Origin: Candidatus Latescibacter anaerobius SCGC AAA252-E07
GTDB taxonomy: Bacteria; Latescibacterota; Latescibacteria; Latescibacterales; Latescibacteraceae
NCBI GenBank assembly: GCA_000403035.1
Contig: AQSL01000064.1
Location: 1-6,990, forward strand
Length of the DNA stretch: 6,990 nucleotides
Reading direction: 5' to 3'
Below the pieces are notes generated by a model, which made no database searches, was not told the DNA's origin, and was given only the letters and a program-made list of their open reading frames with translations. Positions 1 to 6,874 of this stretch are shown piece after piece. Both the position numbers and the translations under genes were made by a program. The first letter of the stretch is position 1. The number at the start of each line of letters is the position of its first letter.

Positions 1-47
1 CAGCTTGTCTTGTCCTTGACAGCGATACAGACATATATTTCAAACAG

Positions 48-76
48 GGGCGTGTGAAAAGACTTTTTCACCGCCC
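48..76. other. Hairpin, possible weak terminator at the end of the gene run
   Basis: GGGCG (48-52) pairs with CGCCC (72-76) and GTGAAAA (54-60) with TTTTCAC (65-71), giving 12 pairs around a 4-base loop with T53 bulged. It lies about 115 bp beyond the AIM24 stop. Neither strand has a U-run after the stem, so it is not a canonical rho-independent terminator. It competes with the longer 61-162 pairing for the same bases. Confidence 0.5.
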
Positions 77-162
77 TCCTGATACTTGCTATTATATCGG
101 TAAAAAAGAGTAAATCCTTGAGAACGATTGGATATAACAGGTGCAAGTCTGGTGAAAAAGTC
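61..162. repeat. Composite inverted repeat downstream of the AIM24 gene
   Basis: GACTTTTTCACC (61-72) is the exact reverse complement of GGTGAAAAAGTC (151-162). Inside it, ACTTGC (84-89) pairs with GCAAGT (143-148) and TATTATATC (90-98) pairs with GATATAACA (131-139) apart from one position, leaving a 32-base loop (99-130). That is 27 pairs in three blocks. The one imperfect pair is G-U in RNA from the minus strand and A-C from the plus strand. It could be the 3' structure of the operon transcript or a dispersed small inverted-repeat element. Confidence 0.65.
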
Positions 163-191
163 CCCTTTGGTGTGCCCTTGTAAGAGAATAC

Positions 192-947
192 TTAATCTCC
201 CTCAATAATCTGCCCTAAGATTCCGCCCATGCCTCGTTTCACCTCGCCTTTCTGCCCGGTATAACCCGAAGCGCTTATGACACGGTTCGCCATCCGTGAA
301 AACGGAAGTGTCTGAAGATACGATTTCCCCGGCCCGGTAAGATGTGCAAGGAAAAGACCCTCGCCTCCGAACAGCATGGTTTTTATGCCTTTTACCATTT
401 CGATGTCGTATGATACCGATTCCTGAAAAGCCACAAGACAACCGGTGTCGACCTTTATGCTTTCACCGGCATCAAGCTCATGTTCCAGTACAGTTCCCCC
501 GGCATGAATAAATGCATACCCGTCACCGGACAGTTTCTGGAGAATAAAGCCCTCGCCGCCAAAAAATCCGGCGCCGAGACGTTTGGTAAATGTTACTGAA
601 ATGTCAATGCCGAAGGCGTTGCAGAGATACGCATCACGCTGGCAGAGAATGGGTCCCGTTTCAGCAAGGTTCACCGGTAATATTTTTCCCGGATAGGGCG
701 CTGCAAACGAGACCGTTTTTTTATCTTGTCCGTTATTGGTAAATGTCGTTATAAACAGGGATTCGCCTCCCAGCTTGCGTTTGATTCCGCCCATAAAACC
801 ACCCTGCATTTCCGAATTCATTTCAATACCATCTTCCATATACATCATCGAGCCGGCTTCGGCCTGAACAGTCTCGCCCGGATCAAGAGTTATAACAACT
901 GCCTGCATGTCATCGCCCAGAAGTTTATAATCGATTTGATGAGCCAC
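192..947 (-). CDS. AIM24 / TIGR00266 family protein
   Basis: This is a small beta-rich protein of the AIM24 family (TIGR00266 type). The bacterial members have no firmly established biochemical role; the name comes from a yeast mitochondrial protein. Numbering from the upstream ATG at 959, family hallmarks are AEAGSMMYM (34-41), GESLFITTFTNNG (65-77), GFFGGEGFILQKLSGDG (131-147) and LFGGEGLFLAHLTGPG (196-211). The last two are recognisable internal repeats, as expected of a repeated beta fold. The tail is glycine-rich (GMGGILGQ). There is no signal peptide or membrane segment, so it is probably cytoplasmic or membrane-associated. I prefer the GTG at 947 as start: GGAGGA lies 4 bases upstream of it, the ATG at 959 has no Shine-Dalgarno, and the resulting N-terminus MAHQIDYKLLGDDMQ resembles how family members usually begin. 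It is the last gene of the co-directional run. Family assignment is confident; function is unknown. Confidence 0.9.
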   Translation of the reverse strand: MAHQIDYKLLGDDMQAVVITLDPGETVQAEAGSMMYMEDGIEMNSEMQGGFMGGIKRKLGGESLFITTFTNNGQDKKTVSFAAPYPGKILPVNLAETGPILCQRDAYLCNAFGIDISVTFTKRLGAGFFGGEGFILQKLSGDGYAFIHAGGTVLEHELDAGESIKVDTGCLVAFQESVSYDIEMVKGIKTMLFGGEGLFLAHLTGPGKSYLQTLPFSRMANRVISASGYTGQKGEVKRGMGGILGQIIEGD

Positions 948-951
948 ATCT

Positions 952-957
952 TCCTCC
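952..957 (-). promoter_or_regulatory. Ribosome binding site of the AIM24 gene
   Basis: On the minus strand this reads GGAGGA, followed by AAGAT or the shorter AGAT and then GTG at 947. The sequence before the alternative ATG at 959 (CAAACCAACT) has no purine-rich site. The position inside the longer reading frame is what favours the GTG start. Confidence 0.6.
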
Positions 958-992
958 ATAGTTGGTTTGAATTTCAGCGTTCCCCGGAATTT

Positions 993-3338
993 TTAAGGAA
1001 TATTGCTGTGTACCCTGAAATTTCTTAAGACCGCCTTAGCCGGAATTTTATCTGCCCCTAATCCATAGCCGTATGATTCCTGAATAGACCATATACGCAG
1101 TTCGCCGGTCTCATTGCCTTCGAGGTGAAGCGGTTCCACCATACAGCCGGCTGTCTCGGGCCCGATCTCATAGCTGCCGATTACCGGCCCATTGTTCCAT
1201 TTCGCTTCTATAACACGGCCGGAATCGGGAGATTCTGCCACAAATGCTACGGAAAAATCAACCGGTTCACTGGAGAGATTAATCGCTTTGATGCGCCCTC
1301 CCTGGCGGAGTACACGGTCAATTTTTTCTCCGTTGGGAAGCGGATAATAGAAGGTTGAAGTTGTATCGATAAGTGCCGATGCCCAGCCGATAATAAACCT
1401 CTTACCGAATCTGATTGGAAAATCGTTCTCTATGATACCCGGAACCTGTTCGTATGGTGAATGATAATCAAACACCAGGGCGATGGGACTCGGTTCGGCA
1501 GTGATTTCATAGAGATCCGCAAACGTGTAATCATAGGGGCTTCTATATGGTCCCTTGAGCGGGTCACGGTTGCACTCGTAGATTACTTTCAGTCCCTCGA
1601 CATCGGTGTTGTACAATGCCGGTGCTGCCAAACCGGCAAATTGAACCGTTCTCGTGCCGGTAAACCAGTGATAGGTGAGGTGTGTTACACCCAGATAGCG
1701 CATCGCGGCAAGATTAAAATACTCGCATGCCTCAAAAGGAACTTCCATCTGTTTGTAAAAGGGACGGATATGTTCCGGAACTCCGGAAACCCCGAGCTGC
1801 GGATTAAAAAGTCTCTTGCCGTGAATGGTTTGATAATAAAGGTATCCCGGGTAGGGAATATGGTTATAACGGAATACCGGCACTTCCAAAACTATCGAAT
1901 CATCCGGCAGGTCATGAATGCGATCGTAGAGTTCGGGATTTTCTGTGAGATTGACGGTAAGGGCGGGCGGTACCAGCGAATATTCGGCTGTTATGAACAG
2001 CGTTGTCACAACAAGAAAGGCAATACCCTTTTTATTACTCCCGAACCATTTCAGAATGAACGATACACCCATTCCGGCAAGACCTGCAACACAGAGCTGA
2101 ACAAATACCTTGTAAATCATAATCCGTCTCGCAAAAGGCGCATAAAGCGAGTGTATAATTCCGGAGGGTGTGGGCACACCGAACAGTTCAGGCCCAAGGG
2201 TCGACCAGAACGCCACTCCTGCGCCTGCAATGAATAACCACCGTGCAAAACCACGTCCTTTTATGATTCCCAGTATCATCAGGATAATGGCGATATAACC
2301 GGTATAGGCCACAAACGTATTGGGGTCTTTATGGGGGCGTTTTGCGTCCCAGTATGATGCTTTTATAGTTCCCTTGAAAAGTGCGCTTGAGGGATGGGGC
2401 ATGAGGTAATCTGCCGGTTTAAGGGCAAGCTCCTCGAGCTGTTCGGTGGTGCGCCTGAATGATTCCATGGTTGATAAGCCGCCGACAACAGTAGAATAGA
2501 ATATCACGAAAACAGCAATGACGACTCCGAGTACGGCGATAATTTTTCCATACGCCCGTAAAGCCTCCGGGTTTGTAATATCCCTGATAAATCCGCCGAA
2601 TCCTTTGTTTCCTCCCCAGATATGCCAGGCAGAAATTGATACAATCATTACAAGAGTATGAACCGGCAGGTAAACCAGATAATAGGGGAATGAAATAAGG
2701 ATATGGCATACGAGAAACAACCCGGACAGAAGAGCGTTTTTCCAGGTGCGGTTTTCAATGAATTTAATAACATAGAGGGTGTACAGCGGTATCCACTGCG
2801 CCTGTGTTGAATCGAACGTTGTGTATGACCGTACCATCATGTTCGGGCAGAAAGCGAATACTATCCCGGCGATAAATCCTGCGCCTGCGCTTTTTGTCAG
2901 GTGACGTACGAGCAGGAACATTCCCAGACCCGATACAATGAGGTTGAAAAGGATAGTGAAATTGCGGCTGAAAACATGGCCGAAAATAACGGTAATCGGC
3001 AGTTGTACGAATCCTGTTACATTGACAAAGTTCATTCTGGTTTCGAATGGCGCCGCGAGGAACGGATTATTGAACGGGGATATTTTCAGATTCAGAATCG
3101 CTTCTTTCAACCACCAGAAATAACTGTAGATATTCGCGAACAGGTCGGTTGTAATATGATCATAAGGACCGTAGACGGAACTGTTCATCCGAAAAATGAG
3201 CGGGAAAGTCAAAGCTGAAGCAATACAAAAATATAATCCTGTTGCAAGGAGTGTCTGTCTGCGGGCGCTTTTGAGCATGAATGGAGCGGTTGCCCCGGAT
3301 ATCTTCTTTTCATCGGGTTGTTTATTCTTTTTTGCCAT
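993..3338 (-). CDS. Polytopic membrane protein, GT-C / YfhO-like glycosyltransferase type
   Basis: A 781-residue protein with a basic N-terminus (MAKKNKQ), about 10-12 predicted membrane segments between residues 28 and 453, and a large soluble C-terminal part (about 455-781). The layout matches GT-C type glycosyltransferases and YfhO-like membrane proteins, which use polyprenyl-phosphate sugars on the outer face of the membrane. The first external loop carries acidic residues D60 and D65 (YGPYDHITTDLF), the place where GT-C enzymes hold their catalytic acid. The stretch after the last membrane segment, with LPDDSIVLEVP (477-487) and YYQTIHGKRLFN (501-512), resembles the motif found in this type of bacterial protein. 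The end (about 680-781) looks like a beta-sandwich. The ATG is preceded by AAGAGGG at 5-base spacing. It lies 58 bp after the URO-D gene and 33-45 bp before the AIM24 gene, so co-transcription is likely. Donor and acceptor cannot be read from sequence. Membrane topology is confident; enzymatic activity is inferred. Confidence 0.75.
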   Translation of the reverse strand: MAKKNKQPDEKKISGATAPFMLKSARRQTLLATGLYFCIASALTFPLIFRMNSSVYGPYDHITTDLFANIYSYFWWLKEAILNLKISPFNNPFLAAPFETRMNFVNVTGFVQLPITVIFGHVFSRNFTILFNLIVSGLGMFLLVRHLTKSAGAGFIAGIVFAFCPNMMVRSYTTFDSTQAQWIPLYTLYVIKFIENRTWKNALLSGLFLVCHILISFPYYLVYLPVHTLVMIVSISAWHIWGGNKGFGGFIRDITNPEALRAYGKIIAVLGVVIAVFVIFYSTVVGGLSTMESFRRTTEQLEELALKPADYLMPHPSSALFKGTIKASYWDAKRPHKDPNTFVAYTGYIAIILMILGIIKGRGFARWLFIAGAGVAFWSTLGPELFGVPTPSGIIHSLYAPFARRIMIYKVFVQLCVAGLAGMGVSFILKWFGSNKKGIAFLVVTTLFITAEYSLVPPALTVNLTENPELYDRIHDLPDDSIVLEVPVFRYNHIPYPGYLYYQTIHGKRLFNPQLGVSGVPEHIRPFYKQMEVPFEACEYFNLAAMRYLGVTHLTYHWFTGTRTVQFAGLAAPALYNTDVEGLKVIYECNRDPLKGPYRSPYDYTFADLYEITAEPSPIALVFDYHSPYEQVPGIIENDFPIRFGKRFIIGWASALIDTTSTFYYPLPNGEKIDRVLRQGGRIKAINLSSEPVDFSVAFVAESPDSGRVIEAKWNNGPVIGSYEIGPETAGCMVEPLHLEGNETGELRIWSIQESYGYGLGADKIPAKAVLRNFRVHSNIP

Positions 3339-3396
3339 ACATCCCTCTTTTCAGAGTTTTCTCTCCATGGTTCATTTTGTCCTTTATTCTTACCGG

Positions 3397-4512
3397 CTAT
3401 CCGTAGTGAAGCCCGGTTTCCGCAAAAGCGAACAGGTTTTCCTCAACGCTTGCAGGCAGGGGAATCGAAATCGGTGTCGCAGTAGGCATGAGCACGAAAC
3501 CCCCGTTCTTTTTTCCCGATTCCAGCGCTTTAAGAACTTCATTTTTCACGATATCGGGTGTATGAAGTTCGAAAAGGGATTCCTGAATATTTCCCATCAG
3601 GCAGATGTTCTGTCCCAGAATGTGTTTTGCCTCATCCAGGGATATATCTCCGCCGGGAGGGGCTTCTACGGGATCGATTGCGTCCGGCTCCATTTCAAGA
3701 ATCATCTCCGCCACCTGTCTGATTTTTCCATGACAGTGAAGTCGTGCGAAACAACCGGCTTGTTGAATTTTTTCAATCAGGGGACGATCGTATTCGACGA
3801 CAAATTCACGAAACAATTCGGGATGCATATAGGGCGGAGTGCATGCCTCCGGTCCTATGATACGGAACAACGGCCCGCCGCCCTGTTCGAGCACCGAATC
3901 CAGGAAATTATGGAGCCGTTCGGCAAAGAAATCGAGGAGCTTGCGGAACTTTTTCCTGTTGAGTGTTAACAGATAAATATACTGCTCGAATTCCATGTTA
4001 TAAATGACCATACCCATAGGATCGCACAGATCGAGCATAACGATGCCGCGGTCGCCTATCTCATGTTTCATATCCTCGAAACCTTCCATGTTTGCCGGCG
4101 CCTTTTCGTACGGCATGGAAAGCAGACGGTCGACATCTTCCTCGGTTTTCATGAGATATTCGGTCGTCCATGTAGTATATATTTTGGGGTGTCGTTTTGT
4201 TTCCATCTGCAAAATGCCGAGAGGAGTTTCAATCTTTGTACTGATTATTTCCGAAGATTTTTCTTTTCGGACAATCTTTTGGACGGTATCTTCTCCACCG
4301 GCGGAATAAAGAAATCCGAGTGCCCCGGAGATCGTCGGATTGAACATAACCATATTATCGAGGCGGTCTCGGGCGAAATTATAAATTGCCCGGTAACTCG
4401 GATGGTCGGGCGAATACAGATTGCCGAACCCGTCTATCTCGTAGAGCGAAACTGGCGTTCTGTCGACCGGCTTTCCTCTTAAAACAGTGAGAAGGCGCTC
4501 TGCAGATGTCAT
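3397..4512 (-). CDS. Uroporphyrinogen decarboxylase (URO-D) family protein, methyltransferase-like branch
   Basis: A 371-residue TIM-barrel protein of the URO-D superfamily, which contains true uroporphyrinogen decarboxylase and the corrinoid-linked methyltransferases MtaA, MtbA and CmuA. It starts MTSAERLLTVLRGKPVDRTPV, the usual opening of the non-haem branch, and lacks the RQAGRY motif of true HemE. Other landmarks are GPEACTPPYMHPELFREFVVEYD (220-242), LHCHGKI (258-264), DPVEAPPGGD (280-289) and LMGNIQ (305-310). MtaA/MtbA-type enzymes bind zinc with an H-x-C motif and a distal Cys near the C-terminus. Here the first motif is H259-C260-H261-G262, and the distal region (GFVLMPTATPISIPL, 338-351) has no Cys, so thiol methyl transfer in the classical way is doubtful. 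The start is firm: GGAGGAG lies 5 bases before the ATG. The 134-bp gap upstream could hold a separate promoter, but I found no convincing one. Superfamily is certain; substrate is unknown. Confidence 0.88.
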   Translation of the reverse strand: MTSAERLLTVLRGKPVDRTPVSLYEIDGFGNLYSPDHPSYRAIYNFARDRLDNMVMFNPTISGALGFLYSAGGEDTVQKIVRKEKSSEIISTKIETPLGILQMETKRHPKIYTTWTTEYLMKTEEDVDRLLSMPYEKAPANMEGFEDMKHEIGDRGIVMLDLCDPMGMVIYNMEFEQYIYLLTLNRKKFRKLLDFFAERLHNFLDSVLEQGGGPLFRIIGPEACTPPYMHPELFREFVVEYDRPLIEKIQQAGCFARLHCHGKIRQVAEMILEMEPDAIDPVEAPPGGDISLDEAKHILGQNICLMGNIQESLFELHTPDIVKNEVLKALESGKKNGGFVLMPTATPISIPLPASVEENLFAFAETGLHYG

Positions 4513-4517
4513 TCGTT

Positions 4518-4524
4518 CTCCTCC
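4518..4524 (-). promoter_or_regulatory. Strong ribosome binding site of the URO-D family gene
   Basis: On the minus strand this reads GGAGGAG, 5 bases before the ATG at 4512. It is one of the two best Shine-Dalgarno matches in the window, which suggests efficient independent translation of this gene despite the 134-bp gap after the methyltransferase gene. Confidence 0.7.
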
Positions 4525-4646
4525 GGTACCACGTCGATGACTTTTTGTCGCTCACGGATATCAGCTCAAACGATAACAGATTGAAGACTATCACTGATCG
4601 CTGAAAGCTCACATACTGTACGTAGCATCAATACGTCTGAAATCTC

Positions 4647-5546
4647 TCACAACATGTCGTTTATGACTTCCCGGATTTTCCTGATATGATCCGGGGTAGT
4701 GCCGCAGCAGCCGCCGACGATGTTTGCACCGGCATGTATAAGATCGGGTACCTGTGATGCCATTTTCTCCGGGCTTTCACGGTACACCGTTTTACCATCG
4801 ATGAGTTCCGGCAGCCCGGCGTTCGGTTTGAACCATAACGGAAGACCAGTGGCGGGTTTCATTATGCGTGCGACATCGATAATGTTATCAATACCCGAGC
4901 CGCAGTTGGATCCGACAACATCAGCCCCCGCAGCTTCCAGTTCTGCAGCGGCTCTTTCCGGAGTGACGCCCATCATGGTGGCATACCCTTTTATGCCTTT
5001 ATCGAACGTCATGGAACATATAACCTCGAAATCGGAGTTATCTTTTACCGCTTTGAGCGCGCAGTTTATTTCACCGAGATCGGTCATTGTTTCAATCAGA
5101 ACGGCATCGGTACCCGCTTTAACGAATGCCGTAACCTGCCGCGCGAAAGATGCAATCATTTCTTCCTCGGTTACTATGCCGAGTGGGGCAAGAAACTCGC
5201 CGGTCGGACCTATGGAACCAAGGACGAGAACTCTGCCGTTTGAAACTTCCACGGATATGCGGGCACCGGCTTCATTTAATTCCTCGACCCTGTCCTCAAG
5301 CCCGTATTTTGACAGTTTCTGGGGGCTGCCGCCAAACGTATTGGTCAGTATAATATCCGAACCGGCGTTGACATAGGACCCGGCGATTTCACGTATCATC
5401 GCGGTTTCGTTCACATTAAACAGTTCAGGGCAGATTCCCGGTTCGAACCCGCGTTTCGCTATCTCTGTTCCCCATGCCCCATCGCTGAGAAGAATGTTCT
5501 TTTCGTGCAAGAGTTCTTTTAATTTCACCGTTGTTTCCTTTCTCAT
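4647..5546 (-). CDS. Homocysteine S-methyltransferase family protein (MetH N-domain / MmuM type)
   Basis: A 299-residue stand-alone Pfam S-methyl_trans barrel, which in characterised members transfers a methyl group to homocysteine to make methionine (MetH N-terminal domain, MmuM, BHMT). The sequence shows LLSDGAWGTEIAKRGF (19-34), SDIILTNTFGGSP (63-75), LGSIGPTGE (109-117), IETMTDLGE (151-159), GSNCGSG (212-218) and GGCCGTTPDHI (278-288). C215, C280 and C281 are the three zinc-thiolate ligands, so the catalytic metal site looks intact. The length covers only the homocysteine domain; folate, cobalamin and activation domains of MetH are absent. The methyl donor could therefore be S-methylmethionine, S-adenosylmethionine or a methyl-corrinoid protein encoded elsewhere. 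The ATG at 5546 directly follows the nagA stop. A GTG at 5528 (codon 7) with AGAAAGGA 7 bases upstream is a serious alternative start. The neighbouring URO-D-family gene would fit a shared methyl-transfer role, but that is inference. Confidence 0.9.
   Translation of the reverse strand: MRKETTVKLKELLHEKNILLSDGAWGTEIAKRGFEPGICPELFNVNETAMIREIAGSYVNAGSDIILTNTFGGSPQKLSKYGLEDRVEELNEAGARISVEVSNGRVLVLGSIGPTGEFLAPLGIVTEEEMIASFARQVTAFVKAGTDAVLIETMTDLGEINCALKAVKDNSDFEVICSMTFDKGIKGYATMMGVTPERAAAELEAAGADVVGSNCGSGIDNIIDVARIMKPATGLPLWFKPNAGLPELIDGKTVYRESPEKMASQVPDLIHAGANIVGGCCGTTPDHIRKIREVINDML
5536..5543 (-). promoter_or_regulatory. Possible ribosome binding site for a GTG start of the methyltransferase gene
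   Basis: On the minus strand this reads AGAAAGGA, then 7 bases, then GTG at 5528 (codon 7 of the longer frame). The ATG at 5546 has only a loose GAGAGA-type purine stretch upstream, inside the end of nagA. If the GTG is used, the protein begins MKLKELLHEKNILLSDGAWG, a normal family N-terminus, and an 18-base spacer separates it from the nagA stop. Confidence 0.45.
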
Positions 5547-6725
5547 TCATGATTCTCTCTCATATATAATATCACCCTGAAGGATAGTCTTTCTTGTACG
5601 GTATGTCCGGTCAAGTATGGCTATATCGGCGTCATAACCGATCTCGATCCGCCCTTTGCTGTTCTCAAGCCCAATCACCGCTGATGGCGTGGTGGAAGCC
5701 ATGGTAACCGCATCCACGATGGGAATTCCCAGCATGTTTATGATATTTCCGACAGCAATATCCAGCGAAAGCACACTCCCTGCAAGGATTGAGGGATTAT
5801 CCGCCATGGAAAGCCGTCCGTTCTCCAGGACAACACGCTGTCCCATCGACTCGTATTCACCATCATCCATACCCATGACACTCATGGCATCAGTTATAAG
5901 GCATGTACGTGCGGGACTTTTATTCTGCAGTGTCAATCCCATAATCCAGGGGTGAATATGAAAACCGTCCGCGATTATCTCGACCGTAAGGTCATGCGAG
6001 TAGAGAGCTGTACCGGCGAGTCCGGGTTCACGATGATGTATCGGGCTCATAGTGTTAAAAAAATGGGTCACATGTGTTGCGCCGTAATCGATTGCCATCA
6101 GGACCTCGTTCAAAGTGGCATCGGAATGACCGAGGGATACCACGATGCCTTCACGGGCAAGCCGATTGATCAACGCAAGCGAACCCGGAAGCTCTGGGGC
6201 GATGGTCATCTCTACAATGGTGCCTTTTCCGCAGTCGAGAATTGCATCGAGCGCTTGTTTATCGGGTTTCATAATCGCATCGAACGGCATACAGCCCCTT
6301 TTTTCAGGATTGGTAAACGGGCCTTCGGTATGAATGCCCAGAACTGCCGATCCCCCGGTATCCGTTCCGACAAGATCCGCAAGCTCCCCAAGAAGCGTGC
6401 GAAAACCATTCTTCACAACCTGTGGTGTCAGGAGCAGTCCGGTAGTACCATGAGCGGCATGTGCCCTGCACATACCGTAAATGCTTTCGACAGTACCGTC
6501 CATGACATCGAAGCCGTTTCCTCCCTGGTTGTGCAAATCTATAAATCCCGGACAGACGAAACTATCCGAGCAGTCAATAACCCTGTCCGTTTCAAACGGA
6601 GTATATTCGTCGGTATGTTCTATTGCGGTTATACGGTCACCCTCAATGATCACCACGCCGCCGTGTGTTATGCCATCGGGGAAAACAACATCACCCCCCG
6701 AGAGCACAAGTCTTGTCGTATCCAT
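5547..6725 (-). CDS. nagA: N-acetylglucosamine-6-phosphate deacetylase
   Basis: A 392-residue cytoplasmic amidohydrolase, the usual NagA length, which converts N-acetylglucosamine 6-phosphate to glucosamine 6-phosphate plus acetate in chitin and amino-sugar use and in cell-wall recycling. Landmarks in order are VCPGFIDLHNQGGNG (57-71), GIHTEGPF (130-137) with metal-ligand E134, SLGHSDAT (197-204) with H200, THFFNTMSPIHHREPGL (218-236) with H221, DGFHIHP (253-259) and LITDAM (276-281) with catalytic D279. The last domain ends with the typical IEIGYDADIAILD. Two positions differ from the commonest form: the first metal motif is H-N-Q rather than H-x-H (Escherichia coli NagA also departs here), and the usual GAH after the NPEKxG stretch is G144-C145-M146. 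No nagB or transporter lies in the window. It is the first gene of the run, with a candidate promoter about 50 bp upstream. A weak GGGA precedes the ATG by 8 bases. The stop TGA is immediately followed by the next ATG. Confidence 0.92.
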   Translation of the reverse strand: MDTTRLVLSGGDVVFPDGITHGGVVIIEGDRITAIEHTDEYTPFETDRVIDCSDSFVCPGFIDLHNQGGNGFDVMDGTVESIYGMCRAHAAHGTTGLLLTPQVVKNGFRTLLGELADLVGTDTGGSAVLGIHTEGPFTNPEKRGCMPFDAIMKPDKQALDAILDCGKGTIVEMTIAPELPGSLALINRLAREGIVVSLGHSDATLNEVLMAIDYGATHVTHFFNTMSPIHHREPGLAGTALYSHDLTVEIIADGFHIHPWIMGLTLQNKSPARTCLITDAMSVMGMDDGEYESMGQRVVLENGRLSMADNPSILAGSVLSLDIAVGNIINMLGIPIVDAVTMASTTPSAVIGLENSKGRIEIGYDADIAILDRTYRTRKTILQGDIIYERES

Positions 6726-6762
6726 GCTCTGTATCCCAGGTTTTTAAAAAAGAATAATCCCG

Positions 6763-6786
6763 ATTGTATTTTATAAAAATACCAAT
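6763..6786. promoter_or_regulatory. AT-rich imperfect palindrome at the nagA promoter, candidate operator
   Basis: ATTG plus TATTTT (6763-6772) is mirrored by AAAATA plus CAAT (6776-6781 and 6783-6786) with a 3-base centre and one extra base in the right arm: 10 matched pairs. It overlaps the predicted -10 element of nagA, where a repressor would block transcription. NagA genes are often controlled by NagR/NagC-type repressors, but I do not recognise a known consensus here. Confidence 0.3.
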
Positions 6787-6805
6787 TATGTACCCTGTAT
6801 GTCAA
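6776..6805 (-). promoter_or_regulatory. Candidate sigma-70-type promoter for nagA and the genes after it
   Basis: On the minus strand a perfect TTGACA (6800-6805) is followed after 18 bases by TATTTT (6776-6781), a 4-of-6 match to TATAAT. Transcription would start near 6769, giving a leader of roughly 44 bases. The spacing is one base longer than ideal and the surroundings are AT-rich, so the -10 assignment is uncertain. Confidence 0.4.
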
Positions 6806-6874
6806 ATAGTAAAGAAAATAGTTTGTGTTCCGGCGGATAATTTCTATGTTTTATACACCTGAGGATTGTTGAAA

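Noticed and set aside
1..34. A minus-strand ATG at 34 with an open frame running off the left edge
   Set aside because: Only 11 codons are inside the window and no ribosome binding site precedes the ATG, so a gene cannot be supported.
1461..2237. A 258-codon plus-strand open frame inside the membrane-protein gene
   Set aside because: It is antisense to a long coherent membrane protein and has low-complexity shadow composition with no family resemblance.
3196..3969. A 257-codon plus-strand open frame spanning the junction of two genes
   Set aside because: It crosses the end of the URO-D gene and the start of the membrane-protein gene, both well supported, and has no coding signature.
4379..4612. 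A 77-codon minus-strand frame in the gap before the URO-D gene
   Set aside because: It overlaps the start of the URO-D gene in another frame and has no ribosome binding site or recognisable sequence.
4513..4646. Possible riboswitch, terminator or promoter in the 134-bp gap between the methyltransferase and URO-D genes
   Set aside because: I see only short palindromes such as TACGTA and ATCA-TGAT, no stem followed by a U-run, no convincing -35/-10 pair and no recognisable cobalamin or SAM riboswitch motif.
4699..5376. A 225-codon plus-strand open frame inside the methyltransferase gene
   Set aside because: It is Ser/Pro/Ala-rich and antisense to the conserved zinc-site motifs, a typical mirror frame.
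5952..6776. A 274-codon plus-strand open frame across nagA
   Set aside because: It is antisense to an unambiguous NagA with all family motifs, its translation has no recognisable domain and is rich in residues typical of shadow frames (Cys, His, Arg), and it has no good ribosome binding site.
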